NCBI GenBank assembly: GCA_015179125.1
Contig: WHVA01000350.1
Span: 59,692-123,691 of the forward strand
Source: Gautieria morchelliformis
Taxonomy: Eukaryota > Basidiomycota > Agaricomycetes > Gomphales > Gomphaceae
Direction of reading: 5' to 3'
DNA: 64,000 bases
Every line of letters begins with the position of its first letter. Position 1 is the stretch's first letter. This document shows, piece by piece, positions 23,457 to 32,215 of this stretch. A program made the translations under genes and the position numbers. The notes below the pieces were generated by a model, which had not been told where the DNA came from, ran no database searches, and was given only the letters and a program-made list of their open reading frames with translations.

Positions 23457-23460
23457 AACC
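23444..23460 (-). promoter_or_regulatory. Copia-2 primer-binding site
   Basis: Minus strand reads GGTTATGGGCCCCGCTG immediately inside the 5' LTR, the same half-initiator-tRNA type as Copia-1 although the two elements are otherwise different. Confidence 0.7.
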
Positions 23461-23698
23461 TGAAAATGTCTTTGGGCTAAAGACAGTTATCTCAGTGAAC
23501 GGCTATTTCACTGAGTATATAGTTAAGTACCTAAAGACAGTTATCTATGGGGATATTGTAAGTAAACTGTCTGTTCAACGACAGGCAAGTCTCACCTCAG
23601 TGAACGGCTATTTCACTGAGGTGAGACGATGTTCTACCGAGCTTATATAATAGCAACATGGTCCGTGCGTTCTCTGCTTACTAACACTAACGCTAACA
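23461..23698 (-). repeat. Copia-2 5' LTR
   Basis: Reads identical to 18933-19170 base for base by eye. The gag ATG at 23456 sits only a few bases downstream of this LTR, so the primer-binding site overlaps the start of the coding frame. Confidence 0.95.
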
Positions 23699-23757
23699 GT
23701 CACGTGACTCTCATCCATCAGTGCCGGACGCGCCTCGAAAGGCTTAGTCAGCACACA

Positions 23758-24255
23758 GAAGAGAGGCAAACACAGTGGTTCCAACCACTGAGCAATAGAT
23801 TTTATTTGTTAAAAGGCACCAATTAACATCCTAATCCAAAACTCCCGATATAGGTGCATTCCACTGACCTACGTTAGCAACAGGCCTTATCCCAGCTGTG
23901 AGTCGCGTGTGGCCGGCCACATCTGTGTCGTTGCAGTACAGCAGGACGGCATCTAGCCTGAAACATCGCAGCGACCGCCCACTAGCTCCTCCATCCGTCT
24001 AGCCTGACTGTCTCCAATAGCGAGACGGGTACCGTGTGGGTGGCTACGTCTGACTCGCTACTGCAGCAGTGAGTCAGACCTGGCCAGCCACCCCGACTTG
24101 GTATGGCAACATTCGCGACACACTGAGCCGGACGGGTGTTACCAGCCACGCGCGACTCCAGCTGGTGTGTCTGGTGTGCGGTAGCACGTCCAAGCCTGTC
24201 TCGGACGATCTACACGTCACGAGAAAGCACAGCGTCAGCCCTGCTGGAAAGAATT
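23758..24255. other. Unassigned GC-rich stretch
   Basis: No recognisable domain in any frame. Several imperfect repeats of words such as GAGTC, GGCCGGCC and TAGCCTGA occur, e.g. a GTGAGTC word at 23898 and 24068. It may be the 5' flank of the small gene at 24364. Confidence 0.4.
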
Positions 24256-24363
24256 GTATAAATATTTCCTCTATCACTCGAAGCTAAGACCCCCCAAGCG
24301 CTTTCCGAAGCACTTCTTTCTCGTATATCTTCCACGTTCACAATTTTTTAGCCATTTACATAA

Positions 24364-24631
24364 AATGCTTCGACTCTCCCGAATTCTTGTCGTCATGAAG
24401 CAGGCCGTCATTCGTGGCGTCGCGAGGCACAGGGACGTGAAGCTGCCCAGCGTCGAGGGACACATCGTCGAGCTCCAGAAGGACGTGACGAGTGCTCCGC
24501 GGCTCGCGCTTGATACCATGGTATGGCCTTTTCAGCGCACTGATGAGAAGCTCGTTCCAACATTGTCTTGCTGCATGGACACGAAAAATCTGTCGCCGGA
24601 TGGAAACTACCGTCCGCAGTACCTGGGTTAA
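24364..24631 (+). CDS. Candidate small gene, unrecognised (about 88 residues or a first exon)
   Basis: ATG at 24364 follows an AT-rich leader ending CATAAA. A TATA box (TATAAATA) at 24256 lies about 108 bases upstream, a plausible promoter spacing with a short leader. The protein begins MLRLSRILVVMKQAVIRGVA, a basic amphipathic start of the kind seen in mitochondrial presequences, and continues with charged residues. A GTATGG at about 24519 could be an intron donor, so the reading after residue 52 is uncertain. No family recognised. It lies outside the transposons, in the GC-rich island. Confidence 0.35.
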
Positions 24632-25108
24632 TCAGCTCGAGCTAAAGGCTTGGGACGAAGCCTCCGTCTCCTGACTAACCTCACCACCCAACCGTAACAC
24701 TTCCCGCTGGTGGGTCACGAGTACTGTAGCGGCCTCTGAGCGGATGGCTAAAGGCACCGTTCACGCGCACGGACCGTTCACTCCCACTAGGCATAGGCTC
24801 AGAAGTAGTGACTCCTAAACAGAACTTGAAGAGAGCTTTCGTCGGCTCGAAACCGCTGCACACCCGTCTCCCCTAGCAACCCTCTTCCCTACCTGGCAGG
24901 AAGCCCAATCTTAGGAGATGGCTGCCCGCGGTAGGTGCAAAGGTTGTGGTCGGCCCAGCGGCGCTCTGTCGGCCGCAGCGGCCTGCGGCTTCGCTTGCAG
25001 GCAGCATAGCTAAACGCTAGCAGGGCTCCCGGTAGCTCGGCATGGATCAGTAAGAGCTTGGACTTTCCGCCCTGTTCCTCCTTCACCACCTCGTCAGCCA
25101 CACCGCCC

Positions 25109-25429
25109 ATGTTCTCCGAGGACAATTCCTCGAACGTTAGGGTGCTCACCATGCCACCCCCTTGTACCCCCAACATCGTCGTCCAGTCCGAGCACCTTCA
25201 TACTGGCGTGATCCCCCCCATCTCAGATTATGATGCTGAGAAAGCTGGTCGCACGTTACTTAAGAAAACTGCAAAGGTGCGTCAGCTTTCTAGATCAGAG
25301 GCTAACACGCCGATTCGGGAGGATCCCCAGACGCTTGGACTTTTGGCACCCCCTGGCGCTTCCCCTGTTTCGAAGAGGAAGAAGAGAGTTACTCCTAGGA
25401 AGACCCGTACTTTACGAATGGTCCTGTAA
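25109..25429 (+). CDS. Candidate gene or exon, unrecognised, with basic C-terminal tail
   Basis: About 106 codons from ATG at 25109; an open frame also extends upstream. Composition is Pro/Ser/Thr-rich, with a basic cluster KRKKRVTPRKTRT just before the stop that would fit a nuclear-localisation signal. The body resembles a disordered regulatory protein more than an enzyme. No homologous region elsewhere in the window. It could be chance coding in GC-rich DNA. Confidence 0.3.
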   Translation: MFSEDNSSNVRVLTMPPPCTPNIVVQSEHLHTGVIPPISDYDAEKAGRTLLKKTAKVRQLSRSEANTPIREDPQTLGLLAPPGASPVSKRKKRVTPRKTRTLRMVL

Positions 25430-26190
25430 TTCCATCATGCAATCTCGCCGTATGTCAGTAGGTCATGACACAATAAACGCAGCCAATGACAAAGTCTCAT
25501 TTTCATAGCGTGAGCATCTTCTATAGTTGTCTGTCAGTGTTGTATCCTCACTATCGTGGCGGTCTGTCCCAATAGTACACAAGAAGCGGCGCTGTCGAAT
25601 CATCCCGCTGCACCTGCTTGTATACCAGCGTCGTACCCAAATTATGCATAGTTATACTCCTGATCTGCGTTTGTTGTTTCCCTGTAAGCCATTGAGATCT
25701 GAGACTCCAAAACCTTCCGAGCCACGTCTGCGGTCGGGACAAGCAGTAGCATCGCTGCATCAGGAAGGATGGGCTGCTTCTGTAAATGATGAGTGTGGGA
25801 ACATTGCCCACGATATTACTGTATTGAATTAGCTCAGCTTCCCACAGAAGCATAATATAATCCCGATTTTAAATGGCAGACCATTTTCTAACGGCCCTGA
25901 TCGCCCGATCCACTGATGATCGATGCGTCACGGGTCGATCATCGGTTAGGGATCGGGCGGAGCTTTAATGTGCTTCCCTGTCACCGGCTAGCTCCCGGCT
26001 CGCTGTTCCGAGGTAAGCCTGACCCAAATGCGCGCGTGTGACGTCAGAATGTCGCTTCCCCGGAGCGCGCAAAGCTTCCTTCATTAATTCATTGCCCCTT
26101 CACTTTAGGAACTCTCGGCTATCTTAGGGAAGCCAATGTACTCTTGAGTAGAAGTGCACTATAAGCGCCAAGCGCTTCGGGCACTATAAT
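25430..26190. other. Non-coding stretch with a two-tier palindrome
   Basis: No convincing ORF. At 25902-25959 an outer 9-bp arm CGCCCGATC pairs with GATCGGGCG, and an inner arm GATGATCGA pairs with TCGATCATC around an 11-base loop. A CT-rich tract at about 26190-26222 closes the region and precedes the ATG at 26234, as in many fungal core promoters. Confidence 0.45.
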
Positions 26191-26233
26191 TGCTCTCTCT
26201 TTCTCTCTCGCTCTCTCCCCGAAGCTTGCCCCC

Positions 26234-27290
26234 ATGCTCATCCTGCGCACGACGAACGCGGCCGACCCAGAACCAGGCGGCGCAACCCGCGCAGAGCCCC
26301 ACCGTGCGGGGAACGACGAGGGCGCACGTGTCGTCAGCGAGCTCGAGGCCGTGGGTGTCGCCACCGCCTTCTCCGTCGTGAGGGGCCGCAAGGGCGTCCC
26401 CGCCGCATGGGTAATCGAGTCAGGTCAGTCTCCCTCGACACCCGCCCGTGCCCCGCTGACCCTTACGTTTGTCCAGGATAGGGCACCAAGACCGTCACGT
26501 GCGTGGCGCCGCCACCCCGTGCACCGCGCCCTGCTTATAGTAATCATAACCTGCTTCCGGATATGACCCACGACGAATTTGTCGCCTGCCTCGGGCCTGT
26601 CCTCGCCCCGGAGACCTACGCACCGTTCAGCCTGCCGCTTCCCCCTGTGTCCGCGCCTTCCCTTCCGACCCTCGCCTCGCCAGCCGGTGCTCCCTGTCCC
26701 CAGTGCCCCGGCCCCGACATGCCGCTCCTCGATTGGATGCACCTTGAGTGCTGCGCCGCCCAAATGACCCCCAAATGACCCGCCAGCCCTTCGGGCTCAC
26801 AATCTTCGTAAGCTGCGAACATCGCGAGCCTCGACGGGCTGGCGCGCGAGCAAGGCTGGCAAGTCCGCTGTGTATTAGTCTCGGAGTCACCCGCGCGGGC
26901 GTCGAGCCGGTGTGTGGTCTCCCCCATCCCCTGTCATCACGGACGCTGACCCCGCCCACCGTGCCGCCGCCCAGCTCATCCAACACGCCGACGTCGTGTT
27001 CTTCTCGTAAGCCGACGCGTCCCCCACTGCCTGTGCACGTGCATGTGCACCACCCTACTTCGGATACTGATCGCCGCGCAAGAAGCCCTACGCCCACACC
27101 ATCGCCCCCGCCGCCTCCCCGGACAGAGAGAAGTGTCACCAGATGTCTATACCGCACGACACACAACACGGCGGACCCACCTTCTTCCTCGCCGAGTCGA
27201 AACAGGTCTTTCAGCGACATTGCTTTTCGCGGCGTCGCGCGTGCGGCGAGTGCATCCGTTGCTTCTAGCGCTGGCGTCACCTCCGTTTGG
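26234..27290 (+). pseudogene. Degraded PfkB-family (ketohexokinase-like) sugar kinase
   Basis: Exon 1 (ATG 26234 to about 26424) encodes EGARVVSELEAVGVATAF...GVPAAWVIES. After a GT...AG intron (26425-26478) the next exon encodes GTKTVTC, NLLPDMTHDEFVACL and LDWMHLECCAAQM. A later exon near 26830-27009 has DGLAREQGW and HADVVFFS before a GTAAGC donor. In order these match the substrate-lid and central regions of ketohexokinase-like PfkB kinases (GVPxA...ES-GTRT; LPD; WIHLEGR; DVVFxSK). The N-terminal GGN region and C-terminal GAGD active-site motif are not found. The codon after the first intron is TAG, so the natural splice gives a stop. Probably a pseudogene; an alternative donor at 26411 would bypass the stop. 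Confidence 0.5.
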
Positions 27291-27319
27291 ACGGAGAGGA
27301 GGATCTAGAACAATTGCAG

Positions 27320-27437
27320 GAGGATATCAGATGGGGCTATCGAGAGAAGCAGCGGTATTGTGTAAGCGCATTGGGGGAGCTTCCGATCCGGTTATATAAC
27401 ACCGCTGCTTCTCTCGATAGCCCCATCAGATATCCTC
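27320..27437. repeat. Long inverted repeat, 40-bp arms, 38-base loop
   Basis: Left arm 27320-27359 and right arm 27398-27437 are reverse complements apart from about two positions. The arm core is TGGGGCTATCGAGAGAAGC. The transcript would fold into a near-perfect hairpin, like a small-RNA precursor. It also resembles the ends of a deleted foldback element. No target duplication is visible. Confidence 0.8.
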
Positions 27438-27477
27438 TGAGAACCTGAAGTGAATCGTGACCGAAAATTAAACGGTC

Positions 27478-27933
27478 TTACATGGTTTGCAATCGTTGGT
27501 TAATCTGAACAAGTGTTTCGTTTATTCGAGCTAGCTGTTGATTCGTTTGGGCATTTTGTTGATTCATTTGTGCATGATCTGCGCGTTCTGCTGAAACAGA
27601 TGATTCGTCTAGCCCGGTGGGGACGTCGGTAACCTCATCCTCTGCCGATTCCGCACAGGCCCACTCGCGCTCGTCGTCTCCGAACATTGTCATCATGAGC
27701 TCAGGATCGCGCGCCTTCTCCTCCTGCAAGTCGGGCATGGCCCTGCTCTCCTCGCCACCGGTAGCCCCCGTCGCTTTCGAACCCTGGCGGCCGTCTTCCT
27801 GGGGGACACTCTGCACACTTGCGCGCGAGGACGGCGATGCAGAGCGCGCGTGCGCCGGGGCCCTTGCGCTGGCTGCACCGCGACGACCGCCTCGAGCATG
27901 TGTTCGCGCAAATGCACGGCGCCGTACACGCAC
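27478..27933 (-). CDS. Uncharacterised ORF with Gln/Asn-rich coiled-coil end
   Basis: The minus frame ends at a stop at 27478-27480. The convincing part begins at an internal Met (MPDLQEEKARDPEL). The last 35 residues repeat a near-heptad pattern (QMNQQNAQTNQQLARINETL) and would form a coiled coil. The upstream half is Arg/Ala-rich, GC-driven and may not be coding; the listed start is a GTG. No family recognised; a Gag N-terminal segment or an exon of a larger minus-strand gene are possible. Confidence 0.35.
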   Translation of the reverse strand: MRVRRRAFARTHARGGRRGAASARAPAHARSASPSSRASVQSVPQEDGRQGSKATGATGGEESRAMPDLQEEKARDPELMMTMFGDDEREWACAESAEDEVTDVPTGLDESSVSAERADHAQMNQQNAQTNQQLARINETLVQINQRLQTM

Positions 27934-29098
27934 GTATCAATCACGCGCGCACGTTCCTGTGTCGGAACAGCGAGCGCACACAGCTTCTCCCGCTTCTTGT
28001 TTTTGGCGTCCAGGCTTTGTCGAGTAGCGGGCGCGCGGGGCGCATTTTCATCGGCCACATAACGTGTGCGAGGGAGGTTTTGTGCCACGCCTGATGTAGG
28101 ATGTAGCGGGAGCAGGTGTAGATATTTTGAAGTACATACCGGGTGCAGGGTGTGGTTTTTGAGGCTGACAACGGACGTGTCTCCTGCATGGACACGGTGC
28201 ACGCCACGGAGAAGTCGTCGTCGCTTCAGGTGCCGCTCTTCCTTCCCTTTCGCCGGTCGTTTTCTCTCATTCGCCAGGCTTAGAAAACACCCTTAAGGCC
28301 CCGGGGGATTAATGCAGAGCACAAGGCCGGCTCACCGCTGTGTATAGTCCAGCCTAGCCTCTCCTATCCTCGGCTTTGCGCCCTTCCAAGTCGTCCCACT
28401 CAACATGTTCAGACCTTTAAATTAATAATTTCTTTTCACGCATCCTCGGTATTGGTGCCGCACAGTGTCGGAAATCAAGCGACTCGCATAATAGGTGGTA
28501 TCAAGGGTTGATCAAGTGTCAGGGAGGTCAGGGGGATGCAGGGTTGATGGCGGGTGCCAAGTGTTGTCCCTGGCTGCGCAGCGTAGTATAATACGGGCTT
28601 GCTGACATTGGGGGTCCTTAGACTTTTCTCTTTGGATTTCCCCTTGTCAGGTGAGAATCCCCTCTCTTGTATACTCTATTCATTTATACATACTTTGGAT
28701 TTCCCCTTGTCAGTTGTGTGGTAGTGTGATCTCCACAACCAGTCAGGGTTGCCCTTACACCAGGAAGAAGTCAAGAAAATCATGGACTGCAACCTGTGTC
28801 GGTGCGTGTGGCAGCCTCCAGGAATTTCATCATCGCTGATTTGTCCGAACCTAGAAAACGTGAATGGTATAAGGTCAGTTTTGTGAACAATGTCAGTACC
28901 TTGCGACACCACCTCCAGTCGATGCATGAGGTGATTTTTTAGTCCATCAAACCTTCTCATTAGATATTTAACTACACAATATGAGGAGTGGTGTTATAAG
29001 ACTGGGTTTACTATACAAACTGCCAAATGTGATTAAGCAAGCCAAGCTTGCACAGAACAGTTACTGACTACGCATTTTGGACAGTGACTGTGAGAGAA
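27934..29098. other. Unassigned stretch with a 21-bp direct repeat
   Basis: No domain recognised on either strand. CTTTGGATTTCCCCTTGTCA recurs at 28630 and 28693 (63-base period); both copies end CAG and could act as tandem 3' splice sites. The remainder is moderately GC-rich with no terminal repeats. Confidence 0.4.
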
Positions 29099-29131
29099 CT
29101 AGACAACCTCCTGGATGAGGAGGTTGTCTAG
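29099..29131. repeat. Perfect 14-bp stem-loop
   Basis: CTAGACAACCTCCT, five-base loop GGATG, then the exact reverse complement. There is no T-run after it, and it lies in AT-rich non-coding sequence. The two strands would fold equally well. Confidence 0.8.
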
Positions 29132-29620
29132 TAGTTGAATTTATTATGATACTAAGTTCAAGTAATAAATACATGCATGTGCAGCATCCCCTTCAATGAC
29201 TTCCCGGATCCCACACCCACAGGCCTGGGCTTAAGCCCGAGCCTGGCCTGAGCCCTGGTCGGGCTTGGGCTCAGGGCAGGGCTTAGAATTTGACGAGCCC
29301 GAGCCTGGAAGACACTAGCTCTGTATTACATGCGTGACATGATGCCGTCAACCACCTGCATGCCAAGCACGCCAGGGAAAAGACACAGGCAAGCAGTGAA
29401 GGGCGACGCGACACAGGCTGGGTGCTGAGACACGCATGACATGGACGCTGACGTGTCTCGCATGACTTGCCGTGGGCGATGAACCAGTGGGGCCTGGCTG
29501 AGGCGCGGCATACCGTGAGTAATACTACCGGAACAAGGAACAGCGAATGAGGGCAGCGCGCCAGGTCACGTGAGTTTGGTGCACCCTGCAGGGATAGAGG
29601 GTCGCAGCTGGGTCGTCATA
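29132..29620. other. Unassigned; includes a GC-rich GAGCCTGG/GGGCTTGGG tract
   Basis: The stretch 29215-29310 is low-complexity and built from repeated GAGCCTGG, CCCGAGCC and GGGCTTGGGCT words. A similar short run occurs at 31995-32040. No coding signal seen. Confidence 0.4.
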
Positions 29621-29624
29621 GGAA

Positions 29625-30784
29625 ACACTGCTGCCCAATGCATCGGTCCCGGGTTCGAGTTGAAACGGGCAAGGTGACCGACTGCATATGCAATATCGGG
29701 GCACGTTGCGACTGCTAGGTAATTCAGCGCTCCGACCGCATTCAGCTATGGTACGTTCTGCATTTCTTCTATCTCTTCTGGAGTTGAAGGTCCCATACTA
29801 GAGTTTAGGTGCAGGTCCAGGGTCATAGGTGTGAATACGGGTCGGCAATCCGACATTTGGAATTGTTCTAAGATTTCATGAATATATTGCTTCTGCCATA
29901 ATTTCAGTGTCTTCTGTGAGCGATCATACTTCACTTCTACCCCCAGTAGTGATGTCGTTGGCCCTAGATCCTTCAACTTGAAGATTTTGCTCTGTTCGTC
30001 CTTCACTCTATCCAGTTCCTGCTTAGAATCTGATACTAGAGTGAGGTCGTCAACAAAAACAGGGATTATGACTTTTGTCTCATCGGTCATCCATAAATAA
30101 ACACTCTGGTCGGATTGGAGGCGTTTGAATCCCATGCCTTCTAAGGCAGCTCCCAATTGTTCGTACCACAGTCTACCACTCTGCTTCAATCCATAGAGCC
30201 CCCTTTTTAGTCTGCAGACCCACTCTGCTCCCCCCTGATGATAGCCTTCTGGCTGTTGCATGTATATGCGTGCATCGTCGTCCAGGACTCCATTCAGGTA
30301 TGCATTGGATATGTCTACAGACTCAATATGTGCCCCTTGAAGTGCCCTCTGAGAGTATTGTGCATAGTGCTGCCCATCGTGTTGTGGGGGCAAACACTTC
30401 ATCGTAATCAATACGCAGTCGCTGAGTATAACCTTTTGCAACCAGGCGGCTCTTGTACTTGTCAAGCAATCCGTCTGAATGGAGTTTGATTCAGAATACC
30501 CAGCGTGAGCCAATGGCTTTTCCTCCAGGTGGTAATCTTTCAAGCTCCCATGTCCCATTTTCTAGTAGCACAAGGATTTCTGCATCGGTTGAGTTTTTCC
30601 ACAATGGTGCATCTGAGCGTCGCATCGCTTCAGCAAATGTTTTAGGCACTCGATCATCCTTGATGGTTGCATTGAATACTAATTTGATATCCAGTGAGGT
30701 TTCGTTTTTGCTGAAGATGTTTGAACCATTGTAGACAAATTCCAGGGCCTGGATGGTTGATGCGCTAGCTGCACCAGGTTTCAT
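29625..30784 (-). pseudogene. Copia-type RT fragment (third Copia lineage)
   Basis: Read downward from 30784 this gives the start of Copia RT (PPGGKAIGSRWVF), then after frameshifts the core (SVDISNAYLNG, IYMQQPEGY, GLYGLKQSGRLWYEQL), an intact catalytic box VFVDDLTLVSD, and the start of the RNase H approach (GALNYLAVATCPDIAYAVGHLARF). At least two frameshifts and a stop near 29746 separate the pieces. No LTRs, integrase or gag were found nearby, so it is a truncated relic. Confidence 0.85.
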
Positions 30785-32190
30785 GCACCATAATGTCCGT
30801 GCGCCCGGTCTATTGCACCCATGTGGTGACTACACACTGTTTGCTTCCCTGTAGCTGCGCTCGCACCACTTGAACATTCGCCATGACATGTGTCAATGTT
30901 ATTGTGTGCTTGAATCACTATGCAAAGGTGGGATGAGAACGCTGTACATCCCGGCGTTCCCATCGCATCACCGTCATATGGGAATTAAGCCCACACTAGC
31001 ATGGACACGCCACCTGGTTCATCAAAGGATATGCTCGCTCAAGCGTCCCTCGACTGGACAGGAAGCGGTCCTACCACAGATCCCGTCCGTCTACCAACTA
31101 CCCGCTCATCAAGAACTTTCGGTCCGCATATGTATGAGGGGTCCCAATTATTCAGAACATTTGGTGTACAGGGTGCCACGGGCATGCTCGCTCTGTGGCT
31201 GATTATACGCGGTGCCGGCGGTGACGTCCTGGGCGACAGAACAAACACGCCTGTGGTACCCTGTCCAACAAACATACATGTCTGGTTCATGTGCATGCGC
31301 TGCAACCATTACTCACCTTTGACTCTAACGACGGTGCAGCTACCCATATGCCTCTGCCTGCCGATGGTGGAGAAATCAACGGTCAGTGGATGAGCGAGTC
31401 TACTGACAACAGGACATATGCGACGGAATATGCCAGATTGTTTTCTGGGCTTCCAGTCACATACGTGAATTTCCGGGGTTCCCCTGCAGCACCAAGTAGT
31501 TATGAGTTGGTCCACACTGACGTCCCGAGCAGAGTAGAGTACCCACACACAGCGTTCAATGCGCCGACCCCATCTAGAACGAGAACCTTGCCAAACCCTT
31601 GCAAACGAGCATTGTTGTCGGTTGCGGCGATAGCTGGCGTGAGGCCGGACACGTGGAGTCGTTTTTAACTGTGCTTTATGGTTCTGGAGACGCATAGCCG
31701 TTCATGGGTATTAGTCGGTAGGTAGTAGGTGGCGATCACCGCACCTACAAGTACAGTATAAGAAGTACTTTCCGCGTATATACAGTACCGATGAATCTTC
31801 AGAAACAAAGCTCTTGTTTTATGGTAGTTTCACTTATTTTATGTATTAAAATTTTGTAGAACGCACATTGAGCCATAGGTAAGCTCAGGCTAGCTTGAAG
31901 TACATCTAAGGAGCGAGATCATATGACCTTGTTTCGTGCATATATAGTTTGCAGTCCAAATCAATACAAGATGCACCATAAGTATATGTGGAGCAAAGCC
32001 CGGGCTCAAGCCCACGTCCAGGCTTCCGCAAGTCAGCAGCAGACCCATTTGGTGGGCTCAATGCCGGCATGAAGAATAGAAACAAGATAAAAGCCAAACC
32101 TGAATCGGGATGATGACGGAGAGAGACATCCACTGTCATTGTTCAATTGAATACAATGTATTTTCCAACGCCGTCAATGTAGACTTGTAT
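30785..32190. other. 1.4 kb without a recognisable gene
   Basis: Plus-strand frames of 130 and 125 codons (31001-31393 and 31291-31668) overlap but contain no known motif, and no intron joins them in frame. A TATATATAGTTT word lies near 31938. The right end probably contains the 3' UTR side of the minus-strand gene that ends at 32216. Confidence 0.4.
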
Positions 32191-32215
32191 AGCTAGCTCC
32201 CTGTGAGTCGACCAG

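Larger units (their letters stand above)
18933..23698 (-). mobile_element. Copia-2, recent Ty1/Copia element with a disrupted pol, TSD GTCAC
   Basis: 238-bp LTRs at 18933-19170 and 23461-23698 read as identical and are flanked by GTCAC (18928-18932 and 23699-23703). Minus-strand order is LTR, primer-binding site (GGTTATGGGCCCCGC), gag-pol, polypurine tract TAAGGGGGAG, LTR. It is distinct in sequence from Copia-1. Gag-pol is broken once at the start of RT. Confidence 0.95.
13844..23757 (+). repeat. Family C LTR-like repeat, copy 2, split by Copia-1 and Copia-2
   Basis: The pieces 13844-14343, 18850-18932 and 23699-23757 join into one sequence colinear with 8083-8862 once both Copia elements and one copy of each target duplication (GTTAC and GTCAC) are removed. 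TATA-like AGTATAAATAG sits near 14190. The 5' boundary is uncertain. Confidence 0.6.

Noticed and set aside
24254..24631. 125-codon ORF from 24254
   Set aside because: It starts with TTG over the TATA box. The first ATG with a sensible leader is at 24364.
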